64,000 bases of DNA from Aedes albopictus (Eukaryota > Arthropoda > Insecta > Diptera > Culicidae), in NCBI RefSeq assembly GCF_035046485.1, contig NC_085138.1, forward strand, positions 364,563,238 to 364,627,237. The letters are read 5' to 3'. Position numbers and translations under genes: made by a program. The notes below the pieces were generated by a model. That model made no database searches. It saw only the letters and a list, made by a program, of their open reading frames with translations, and was not told the origin of the DNA. Below are positions 56,477 through 64,000 of this stretch, piece by piece (the stretch's first letter is position 1; every line of letters begins with the position of its first letter).

Positions 56477-57789
56477 CCCAAGCAACCAAAAGTTCGGATA
56501 AAATAGCATGTTTGGGCTTAATCAGCTATTCGAAGGAAGATGAATAGCATTCTATTCAGCTAACTTTTTAAGTAATTAACCGAACTTGAGTTCACAAAAA
56601 GTACACTTGTGTCGCTGAAAGGAACGCTATTCAGCTTAAAAATAAGCTTCGAAAAAATGGTAAAAAAATGCGCTTAGTCCTCAAAAGTAATTTATTATTA
56701 TGAAACATTAGTACATGTGTAATCCAAATTGACTAATACCTTGGAATATTTTTTTATGTTTTTTACTTACTGAGAATTGAACTCGGGTTCTTCTCGTTGA
56801 AAGCCGGCGCCTAACCACTACTCCATGTATGTGTTGTTAGGCACTGCGGGATTTTACTCAATGTGCTGATATCATTTAGTAGAGCTCAATCAGGTTCGCG
56901 TGTGAACTTTCTCTGAACCTCAAGCCGAAGGTTCGAAAGAAGTTTACGTGGAACTTCTTGTGAACTTACATAGTTTGACATTTTCAGTTGGTTTTGGTTC
57001 GTAATTGAAACAAGTGCAAGGCAATAAATTAGTGCCAGTGCCAATCATTCAGAGAAGTTTATAAGTTTTCAGTGACAACGATCGCGTCGATTACCGGGAC
57101 GCTGGTGCGACAAGTGAGACGGGGTTGGAACATCCAGCAAAGCTGGAAGACTTTTATCCGCAGCGGAAAAAACTCCGGCGGAATCCTGGGCAGAACAGTT
57201 TTCCGCTGCGGGGGCAGCCTTTGAGCCACACAATACGGGTGCTTTGGGTTGATTACAAGTAAGTATGCTGAAATTTTATAGTGAAACATTGTGTACTTGT
57301 GAAATTAACACAAGCTGTGGCTGCTGCGCTCGATTTCCGAGTGATTTAATTGAATGAGAACTTCTCCCTGGCCCCGTTGTCGCCGAAGTTCAAATGAAGT
57401 TCACTTTTGGTACGGTTAATATTTATCTGAACTTTGAGTAGTAAGTTCAAAACAAGTCCGAAACAAGTTCGGAACAGAACATTTCAAGTTGTTGTAATAT
57501 GTCCAAATGAACCATATTTGAGTTTTCAAGGCACGAAAAAGTTCAACATGAGTTCGGTTAATATTTGATTGAACTCGGTTTTAAAGTTCAACATAAGATC
57601 TTTCTGAACCTTTTTTCGACTTTAATGTCGTTTTGAAGAGATGTCAAAAGCTTGTACATGTACTTCCAAGTTCATAACTAATACATAAGGAACTCTTTGG
57701 AGATTTAAGTTCAACGAAACTTGAATTGAACCAAACTTAAACTTCTGAGTTCGTTCCTCAAGTGGTATCCGAACTTTTGGTTGCTTGGG
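56477..57789. mobile_element. CCCAAGCAACC-ended inverted-repeat element, 2-bp duplication
   Basis: CCCAAGCAACCAAAAGTTCG (continuing GATA) at the left and its complement ending at 57789 are perfect over 24 bp. GA is directly outside both ends (56475-56476, 57790-57791). The ends resemble those of the CCCGAGCAG family at 24857 and 31929. The right third is full of 'agttcaa' and 'gaacttg' words. No transposase frame. Confidence 0.8.
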
Positions 57790-57830
57790 GAAGATCTCTT
57801 GTAGAGCCGAACAAAACTTAAAATGTTACT

Positions 57831-58108
57831 TGGGGTATAGCCGAGGTGGTAAACGCACGGGTATTCAGCATGACCATGCTGAGGGTGACGGGTTCGATTC
57901 CCGGTCGGTCCAGGATCTTTTCGTAAAGGAAATTTCCTTGACTTCCTTGGGCATAGAGTATCTTTGTGCCTGCCACACGATATACGCATGCAAAATGGTC
58001 ATTGGCAGAGGAAGCTCTCAGTTAATAACTGTGGAAGTGCTCATAGAACACTAAGCTGAGAAGCAGGCTTTGTCCCAATGAGGACGTTACGCCAAGAAGA
58101 GAGAGAGA
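57831..58108 (+). mobile_element. tRNA-derived SINE (GA-tailed family)
   Basis: TATAGCCGAGGTGGTAAACG (A-box) and GGTTCGATTCC (B-box), then 'aaaggaaatttccttgac', 'gtgcctgccacacgatatac', 'ctctcagttaataactgtgg' and a (GA)n tail ending at 58108, followed by the GGCATGTTGCA duplication. Confidence 0.92.
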
Positions 58109-58119
58109 GGCATGTTGCA

Positions 58120-58290
58120 TGAATGCCGGATAACAACCCTGCAATGTTGGTGTTCTTACAGATCCGGTTGGCACAAGAAGGCGTGCAGCGCAGAGAGCAC
58201 GATGGGCGGATCAGGTGGAGCGTGATTTGGCGAGCATCGGTCGTGACCAAGGATGGAGAACTGCATTATGGAGATATATACCTGGCCCGA
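58120..58290 (+). pseudogene. RTE-like ORF, last C-terminal segment
   Basis: Reads MPDNNPAMLVF, then (shifted) GTRRRAARRAR-like and QVERDLASIGRDQGWRTALW, the usual end of RTE proteins. A CGA to TGA change creates a stop at the junction. The 3' end lies near 58290 and no long A-tail is seen. Confidence 0.75.
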
Positions 58291-59544
58291 ACTGGTTATG
58301 CATCTTTATTTTATGGCTGCAGAATGTTTTGAAGAATACTAACTTCTCTATAACAATGAGTGTAGCTTGCGACGCCACTGTCCTCACCGATCAGATTCCA
58401 ACGAGCATAACAATAGCGCTGATTATCGAACTCGAAGTCGATTAACTGCATATCGATCCGGCTCGAGCACAATAGCGAAAGAAGAATCGTTGATACCACA
58501 TCACGATCCTAAGGCTCGGTGCTGTTGGGTTGGCGCTGATTTGGCTGATGATGACGATGCTTCGCTACTTTTTTCCCTACCCACGGGGTCGGTGGTGGGT
58601 AGCCTCCATCAATCGATTGACCTGACTGGCCAAAGCGATGATGCTGTCTCTACGCTGTCTAGCAAGATCGTGAGCTGCCACCTTATTTCTAGTATATCTT
58701 TTTGGAGAGGATGGGCTGCCCCAAACAACGCAAATGACGCGAAATGGGAAGCTTTTAATGAGAAAGAGTAACAAACCCGTTCCATGATTGGATCGAGATC
58801 TGATCGGCTAGATATCCTAATGATGAACAACGGCTAGGTATTCGGATTTCTGGCTGCCGCTGCGGTTACTGCTCCGGGCGAATCTCGATAATTGGGCACA
58901 ATTGGATTCCAAGCCGCGCGTTTGATTGATTAGAATTCGGCAGATCTGACCTATCTGAAATTAATATCACCAACACCCGGGCTCGAGCGGTGAAAGAAGC
59001 CGCTACAGGGAGGCGCGGCATTCTTCAAAACGTTGCAATAAAATGAGCCTAGACGTTTTGCCCATTGCCGAAATGGAATTTTGGTTGTCAGATAAATTTG
59101 AAATTTACAACCGAAAATTGCCCCGCTGAACAAACACTCGTTGACGCCTTTTTTGCAGAGGTGACAACCAAGTTTGCTCCCATCAGATTAAATGTTAAAA
59201 TATTCATACCACATATGGCGCTTGCGTGCTTGGCTCCACAACCAATCAGACCGATTTGAGTAAGGCACACCGAAAGCTTGCAACCGAGATTGCAGCCGTT
59301 GGTATTTATAGTTGGCTCAATTTGGCAAATTAGCACTTCATAAAGCATGGCATTATCAGTTCGTCGGGAGAAATGGGTGTGCTTTACTGGTTCCGTAAAA
59401 GGTACCATTGGATTACATTACTTTTTTATTGTGCGAAAGGATATATGAGCTAAAATCCGACGGTTCGGATTTGTATTTTAAAAAAAAGACTAAACGATGT
59501 TAACGATTTGAAAGATTGAATAAGACTGATTTTATTGTTCAATT
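58291..59544. other. No confirmed gene; low-repeat block next to the env-bearing element
   Basis: Balanced composition, with plus frames (58367-58771) and minus frames (59088-59408) that show no domain. On the minus strand the bases just below 59560 contain GGCAGGGC then AGTTAGGACTATG and AATAAAATCAGTC. This could be the polypurine tract and the start of the 3' LTR of the neighbouring element. The other LTR is outside the window, so the LTR cannot be delimited. Confidence 0.35.
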
Positions 59545-61281
59545 TCATAGTCCTAACTGCCCTGCCTTAGACCCTAAATGTGCTAACCTAGCACCTAGCG
59601 ACGATGGTGCGCTGGTCGCGTTGTCCAGGCTAGCTGCATTCCTTCGGTGTCCGGTGTCGTCTGGCAGCGATGGTGCTGACAGATCAATTTGTGTGCATGT
59701 GCACGGTGTATCCAGGGAAGACTCGTGGCTAACTCCGTCTGCATTGGAAGACCTGTGGTTAACTGCTCCCCCTATAAGTTTTGCTCGTCCCGAGCAATTT
59801 CCGGACTTGATGGTTCGGTGATATTTGACCATGCTGAGACCCAGGATTGCGGCGATGAGGATGATGACAGTGCTAAGTGATGCAATTCCAAGTTGGTGTT
59901 TGAATTGCAACTCTTCCATGTGTTGCCTATTGCGAAAATTGAGTTCTTGCAACTCTGAAATATTGATATGACGATCAATTTGTAGTGGTTTAATTTTGAT
60001 CGCTTGCAATGGCAAAATTGTAGGATGTTGGAATTGGAGCTCAAAATTCTCAAACAGTTCGTTATTAACGTACAGAGAACAATTGTGGAATATTACCAAA
60101 TGTATTCCGGTCAACGTTCTATCTCGGATACCGCAGGTACTGTTGATGGTTACGTCATGATCAACGGTTATCACCAATATCGTTCCTGGCGATATCAACC
60201 TTGTTTCTGTTGCCGTAGGTTTTTCTGCTAAATGGCATTTTCCGTGTTGTTCTCTTAAGAGTGGAGCTTCGCAAGGATCGTTACTGATGTCCATCAGTTC
60301 TTTCCTCTCGCAGATGGTCACATGGTTATTTTCCTGGCATTGTGATGTAAGGGCCAGGGTTTCCTGTTTGTTCATGAAGGCTGTACGGTGGGCGATCTTG
60401 ACTGTTCGGTTGAACATGGGTAAAGGTTCGATGATAACCTTTCTGTAGGATGTTGGAAGAAGCCGGGGAATGTTCACGCTGATGATAAGTGCTGAACCTC
60501 GATAAAAGACGGTGGTGGACAGATAATTGATGGCGTCGGCTAGGTCACTGATATCTAAACCCTGATTCTGAATCTCCTGTGCTATAAAATCTATCTCACT
60601 CGTGGTCAAAATAAGTTTACTTATGATATTGAGTTTGGCAAGCATTACTGAATATTCTATGGATTTTAATGTTTCTAGAAAACTATCTAATTGGAAAATT
60701 ATAAATATTTTTTGACTTTCAGAAATTACAAAATTATCAGTATTCACAATTTGTTTCATAACATTCTGGTTGTTATTAATTTCATCATTAATTAAATTCA
60801 ATCTATTTTCAAATTTTGAGTTGATTTTAATCTGTCTATTGTTTTGGTCAATCAATTTGTTTTCTGATTTTCTTATATCTTCGAATTTGGAGTTAATGAG
60901 TTTCATATCTTTAGAGTCTAAATTTCCCGTGACAAATTTTATTGTGCTTCCTAAAATGTTGATTGCACGTTTGTTTCTTTTTGGTTTGGAATGAAGTGTG
61001 TTCAAAATATATTTGATTTCTCTAAGTTTAGACTGAATGATTTTCGAAAAATCGCTTGATGTATTAACGAGTTGCCCAACTGCGTTTTCTAATATGGAGA
61101 AGGATAGCTCGAATTTTGAAAAATCTATTACATGAAGTAGTCTATTGTATCCTACAATAATCTTTCCATCCCCCCTATCAAGAATCAACGCTCCTGCGTT
61201 GTTTGTGATATCGTGTATTTGGATTGAGGAGAACGAGTACATTGGGATTAGGAGGAGTATTAGGACTGAGGGTAGGTACAT
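59545..61281 (-). CDS. Env-like envelope glycoprotein of the errantivirus-type element
   Basis: 578 codons. Residues 1-18 are a hydrophobic signal peptide. A furin-type site RNKR at 102-105 is followed by a hydrophobic, glycine-containing segment (from 106), placed like the fusion peptide of gypsy Env and of baculovirus F-type proteins. A coiled, Asn/Lys-rich region follows (about 120-180). Cys residues cluster at 315-400. One membrane segment lies at about 464-485, then a tail of about 90 residues rich in Ser and Ala. Such proteins sit in the membrane and mediate fusion. In gypsy they are made from a spliced mRNA; I cannot place the splice sites here. The frame is intact. Similarity is to the family architecture; infectivity is not implied. 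Confidence 0.9.
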   Translation of the reverse strand: MYLPSVLILLLIPMYSFSSIQIHDITNNAGALILDRGDGKIIVGYNRLLHVIDFSKFELSFSILENAVGQLVNTSSDFSKIIQSKLREIKYILNTLHSKPKRNKRAINILGSTIKFVTGNLDSKDMKLINSKFEDIRKSENKLIDQNNRQIKINSKFENRLNLINDEINNNQNVMKQIVNTDNFVISESQKIFIIFQLDSFLETLKSIEYSVMLAKLNIISKLILTTSEIDFIAQEIQNQGLDISDLADAINYLSTTVFYRGSALIISVNIPRLLPTSYRKVIIEPLPMFNRTVKIAHRTAFMNKQETLALTSQCQENNHVTICERKELMDISNDPCEAPLLREQHGKCHLAEKPTATETRLISPGTILVITVDHDVTINSTCGIRDRTLTGIHLVIFHNCSLYVNNELFENFELQFQHPTILPLQAIKIKPLQIDRHINISELQELNFRNRQHMEELQFKHQLGIASLSTVIILIAAILGLSMVKYHRTIKSGNCSGRAKLIGGAVNHRSSNADGVSHESSLDTPCTCTQIDLSAPSLPDDTGHRRNAASLDNATSAPSSLGARLAHLGSKAGQLGL

Positions 61282-61434
61282 GTCGTCGTATTAGTTGAAA
61301 ATCGTTGGTCCTTTTTGAAAAAAAGAAAAGAAAAGCAAAAAGATTTTATTAGTTTTGTCCCTAATCTAAATTGTTAGTATATTTGTTTGAGGTATTAAAA
61401 GGGTAATGGGAGAAAATAATTAAAAAAAATAATA

Positions 61435-61680
61435 CTAATGGTCATTCTCATCGTGCTTTAGCTGATTTTGAATGTCGTCCATTAGTTTAACCAATGAACA
61501 CGTGGCATCTCCTCTTATACCGCTTCGGACGGCTGCAGCCGAAGCAAGTACAAACAGTTGATCTGCGATTATCAACCGCGCTGATGCTGCCTCTTTTGAT
61601 TGGAGGGGAAGATTTTTGAATCGTGCTAGTTGCGAGTAGCATAATCCAAAGATCATCTCGTCCCTGCGTCTCTTGTCCAT
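61435..61680 (-). CDS. Small frame between pol and env, unknown function
   Basis: 81 codons, starting 20 bases after the pol stop and ending 153 bases before env. The product has a basic start (MDKRRRDEM), a helix-prone Ala/Leu-rich middle (ARLIIADQLFVLASAAAV) and an acidic, His-containing end. I recognise no family. The frame is cleanly spaced between its neighbours, in the same direction, which favours a real accessory product. Alternatively it is an exon of the spliced env message or chance. The overlapping 88-codon frame at 61753-61487 runs through the pol end and is a shadow. Confidence 0.5.
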   Translation of the reverse strand: MDKRRRDEMIFGLCYSQLARFKNLPLQSKEAASARLIIADQLFVLASAAAVRSGIRGDATCSLVKLMDDIQNQLKHDENDH

Positions 61681-61700
61681 GCTGAAATGATAAAAAGTTA

Positions 61701-64000
61701 TTATATCCGCTTAATGTTATCCTTATGTATCTCCCTGCCACTATCGTCAACAAGGACTCTTCCTTTGTTCTCGGCTACTGTGATAGGGTTATACTTAGGT
61801 TTGGTCTTTTTTCTAATGCCCTGAACTTTATTAAACGCAACTTTATCGACAACAAGATCTGGAGCAACATCTCTACCTCGATTGTGGAATTCGAGTGCCT
61901 GCTTCTTCGACTTTTCGTTCTCCAGTATAATCTCATCATAAAGTTGGTCTCTTTTTTCAATTATTTTTTCGATTTGCATCGGCCTTTCCTGGTTATCTTT
62001 CAAACCATAGAAAGCCTCTCTAGGTTTCAGCTTGATAGCAGAATGTATAGCATTGTTGTACTGTGTACATGCAATACTTAAAACCTCTTTGGTGCTTAAG
62101 TCTCCAAAAGTTGGCTTAATGCATCTAAAAATTTCGCTTATCGTAGAGTGAAATCGTTCAACCAAACCATTGCTTTGGCTGTGGTTCGGTGGTACGAAAA
62201 ATATTTGAACACCAAGATCATGTAAAAGTCCACGTACTTCTATGGATCTTAGCGCCGGTTCGTTGTCACATACGATTTGACGAGGGGTTCCAAAAATTTT
62301 AAAATATTTGATCAAACCTTTTCTCAAGTCTAGAATGTTTCTGGATTTAATATGGATCAACGTACCATATCTTGAAAATTTATCAATAGCAGAAAGGAAA
62401 CATATCTTCTCCGCAATAAAAACGTCAATGTGGACTATGTCCAGAGGTCTCTCTGAAGATGGGGTAGACCCTAATATTATTTTGTAAGGATGTCGGTCGT
62501 ATTTATTTTTGTGACATGTATCACATAGTTTTATGAACTCCCTTACCTTAAATTTCATTCTGGGGATGAAAAATCTTCTCAGAATCTCTTGATGGTTTTC
62601 CCACATACCTCTGTGAGATGTATTATGGGTTTGCTCTAGAATTAGATTCTGTTCCTCGATGCTTCTTAGATCAATTAATAATTTTTCTGAAAAAAATACC
62701 TTAAACGCCTTGGCTCTGCTGAAATGATTTTTGTATGTAATTTGAATCAAATTCATCAGAGTCTCAGGACAGTAAATACAATTTGTTCTTTTGAGGTCCA
62801 TATAATCTTTGAAGATTTTAAAAATTATTGGTACCCCAAAAACTAATCTTGTGATGGTCCTTCGGTAGACCTTTGGGAAAATTTCTTCGTAGTTGTCCGT
62901 TGAATCTGGACCAATTTTAAGAACGATTTGGTTACAAAATTCATTTACAGATTTCTCGGTGCATTTGATAAGATCAGAATTGTCTGTATCGGCGGAATGC
63001 ACAGTGTCTCCGTCAGATTCAGATTCTGTATCACTATCATTGCTATTAGGTTCATTGTTACTAGAATTATTAGAAGCGTTGTCGTCTGAGGGATTTTCCT
63101 CATTCACGTTGAGCTCGTTACGAACTCTGGACAAACTGTCTGCGACTATGTTCTGCTTACCAGGACGGTATCGAATTTCATAGTCAAATTCGCTGAGAGA
63201 AAGACGCCAATGAACGAGTCTGTCATTGGTGTCTTTTAAATTTAATCCATAAGTAAGGGGCTTATGATCTGTGTACAGAACAAATTTTCTTCCGTACAAA
63301 TATGGACGGAAGTACTTGCACGCCCATACAACGGCTAATAGCTCTTTCTCAATAGCCGAGTATTTTTCTTCATTTTTATTTAAAGTACGAGAAGCAAATG
63401 CGACAGGTTTGTCGCTTCCTATTGTACCTTGAGATAAGGCGGCTCCAATTGCATAATTTGAGGCGTCTGTGGTAAGAATAAAAGGTCTATTCAGATCAGG
63501 ATATTGAAGTATATTACTGCTTGACAAGATACCTTTACATCGATTGAATGCGTCAACAAATTCTTTGGAATGTGAAATTTGTTCACCTTTCCTTAAGGCA
63601 TTCGTGAGAGGTTTTGCAATTTTAGCGAAATCTCTAATGAATTTCCGATAGTATCCTATGATACCAAGAAATCCTCTCAATTCCTTCTCATTGGTGGGCA
63701 AAGGCCAATCATTAATTATCTGAATTTTATCAGGATTTGGCTTAACACCCTCTGAAGTTACAATATGGCCCAAGAAGGCAACTTCCTTTTGAAGGAATTC
63801 ACTCTTGTCCAACTGTATTTTCAGGTTGTGTTTTTCCAGAGTCTTGAAAATTTTACCCAAATTGTCAATATGTTCAGTCAGGCTTGTCGAGAACACAATA
63901 ATGTCGTCCATGTATACAAGACATATGACGCCTATATGCTCACGCAAGACGTTGTCCATTACGCGCTGAAAGGTTGAAGGCGCGTTCTTCAATCCAAAAG
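61701..64000 (-). CDS. Pol polyprotein of the errantivirus-type element (partial, 5' end outside window)
   Basis: The frame is open to the window edge (the bases before LKNAPSTFQRV read FG, so there is no true start here). Counting from LKNAP: reverse transcriptase catalytic YMDD at 27-30, thumb to about 140, RNase H about 170-290 (TTDAS with D176, E-containing IEKELLA, TDHKPL, ADSLSR). An Asn/Asp/Ser-rich linker spans 296-340. Integrase follows: zinc site H456, H460, C490, C493; catalytic D523, D576 and E612 with 35-residue spacing. The C-terminal part after 680 is Lys-rich. The product converts RNA to DNA and inserts it. No frameshift or stop is seen in the visible part. Confidence 0.94.
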   Translation of the reverse strand, partial: FGLKNAPSTFQRVMDNVLREHIGVICLVYMDDIIVFSTSLTEHIDNLGKIFKTLEKHNLKIQLDKSEFLQKEVAFLGHIVTSEGVKPNPDKIQIINDWPLPTNEKELRGFLGIIGYYRKFIRDFAKIAKPLTNALRKGEQISHSKEFVDAFNRCKGILSSSNILQYPDLNRPFILTTDASNYAIGAALSQGTIGSDKPVAFASRTLNKNEEKYSAIEKELLAVVWACKYFRPYLYGRKFVLYTDHKPLTYGLNLKDTNDRLVHWRLSLSEFDYEIRYRPGKQNIVADSLSRVRNELNVNEENPSDDNASNNSSNNEPNSNDSDTESESDGDTVHSADTDNSDLIKCTEKSVNEFCNQIVLKIGPDSTDNYEEIFPKVYRRTITRLVFGVPIIFKIFKDYMDLKRTNCIYCPETLMNLIQITYKNHFSRAKAFKVFFSEKLLIDLRSIEEQNLILEQTHNTSHRGMWENHQEILRRFFIPRMKFKVREFIKLCDTCHKNKYDRHPYKIILGSTPSSERPLDIVHIDVFIAEKICFLSAIDKFSRYGTLIHIKSRNILDLRKGLIKYFKIFGTPRQIVCDNEPALRSIEVRGLLHDLGVQIFFVPPNHSQSNGLVERFHSTISEIFRCIKPTFGDLSTKEVLSIACTQYNNAIHSAIKLKPREAFYGLKDNQERPMQIEKIIEKRDQLYDEIILENEKSKKQALEFHNRGRDVAPDLVVDKVAFNKVQGIRKKTKPKYNPITVAENKGRVLVDDSGREIHKDNIKRI

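Larger units (their letters stand above)
55511..58108. mobile_element. Composite nested insertion in the RTE element (11-bp duplication)
   Basis: GGCATGTTGCA stands at 55500-55510 and again at 58109-58119, and the RTE frame resumes directly after the second copy. The right end of the insert is a SINE with GA tail. The first bases (TTTAGCCC) resemble the missing start of that SINE. The best reading is that a SINE inserted first and was then split close to its 5' end by an element with CCAAGTAACA / TGTTACTTGG ends (about 55522-57832). Confidence 0.75.
52337..58290 (+). mobile_element. RTE-like (JAM1-like) non-LTR retrotransposon, decayed, with nested insertions
   Basis: A leader of about 450 bp precedes an apurinic-type endonuclease and a reverse transcriptase in one original frame, now broken by frameshifts. 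The body is split by a SINE at about 54991-55262 and by a 2.6-kb composite insertion at 55511-58108 flanked by GGCATGTTGCA. The C-terminal coding sequence resumes exactly at 58120 and ends at about 58280. Confidence 0.85.
59545..64000 (-). mobile_element. Env-bearing Ty3/gypsy (errantivirus-type) element, 3' half
   Basis: Order on the minus strand: pol (from the window edge to 61701), a small frame (61680-61435) and env (61281-59545). Gag, protease and the start of the reverse transcriptase lie to the right of the window. All three visible frames are open, so this is a well-preserved endogenous insect retrovirus-like element. Confidence 0.9.

Noticed and set aside
61487..61753. 88-codon minus frame overlapping the end of pol
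   Set aside because: It runs out of frame through the pol C-terminus and the small frame, with no independent support.

Overview
The window looks like a stretch of a culicine mosquito genome, most probably Aedes. It is intron-bearing, TE-saturated DNA with a single recognisable host gene. The TE families also fit: tRNA-derived SINEs with (GA)n tails (Feilai-like), an RTE/JAM1-like non-LTR element, R1- and I-clade non-LTR elements, Ty3/gypsy elements, and many TA-flanked MITEs. The family names are from recognition, not from a search.

Host gene: 13684-14900 (+) holds the last three coding exons of a Pax-family gene. They encode the end of a paired domain (RED half), a Pax-class homeodomain with Ser at position 50, an Ala-rich linker and an acidic tail. 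This matches eyegone / twin of eyegone. The upstream exons are not visible, so much of the left 13.6 kb may be intron. Low-repeat islands at 8985-10630, 27850-29500 and 39180-39460 are the best places to look for its cis-regulatory DNA, but this is inference.

Left part (1-13.6 kb): the 5' end of an RTE copy leaving the window; foldback CTGAAAC repeats; a 5'-truncated R1-clade element (1287-4480, minus) broken by a TA-flanked MITE; several MITEs and foldbacks; an I-clade RNase H fragment (about 7820-8985, minus); and a hairpin-capped tandem repeat interrupted by a SINE. Middle (15-42 kb): a long degenerate short-unit repeat array (18.0-24.2 kb) split by a hAT-like element with a perfect 8-bp target duplication; two copies of a 1.2-kb family with CCCGA(G/A)CA ends and 2-bp target duplications, one of them inside a 2.2-kb Tc1-like inverted-repeat element; a 2.2-kb palindromic transposon with a SINE in one arm; and a GC-rich unexplained island at 37.1-38.2 kb.

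Right part (42-64 kb): a decayed R1 ORF1/endonuclease region (minus) holds a very young Ty3/gypsy element (44471-48765) with identical 138-bp LTRs and one intact 1311-codon gag-pol frame. A decayed RTE element (about 52337-58290) carries a SINE and a 2.6-kb stack of nested insertions flanked by an 11-bp duplication. The right edge (59545-64000, minus) is the 3' half of an env-bearing gypsy/errantivirus-type element with open pol, a small extra frame and an intact env-like gene. Nothing bacterial, no CRISPR and no rRNA was seen. The candidates for something undescribed are the CCC-ended 2-bp-duplication elements, the hairpin-capped composite repeats, the stem-loop over the gypsy stop codon, and the extra frame between pol and env.
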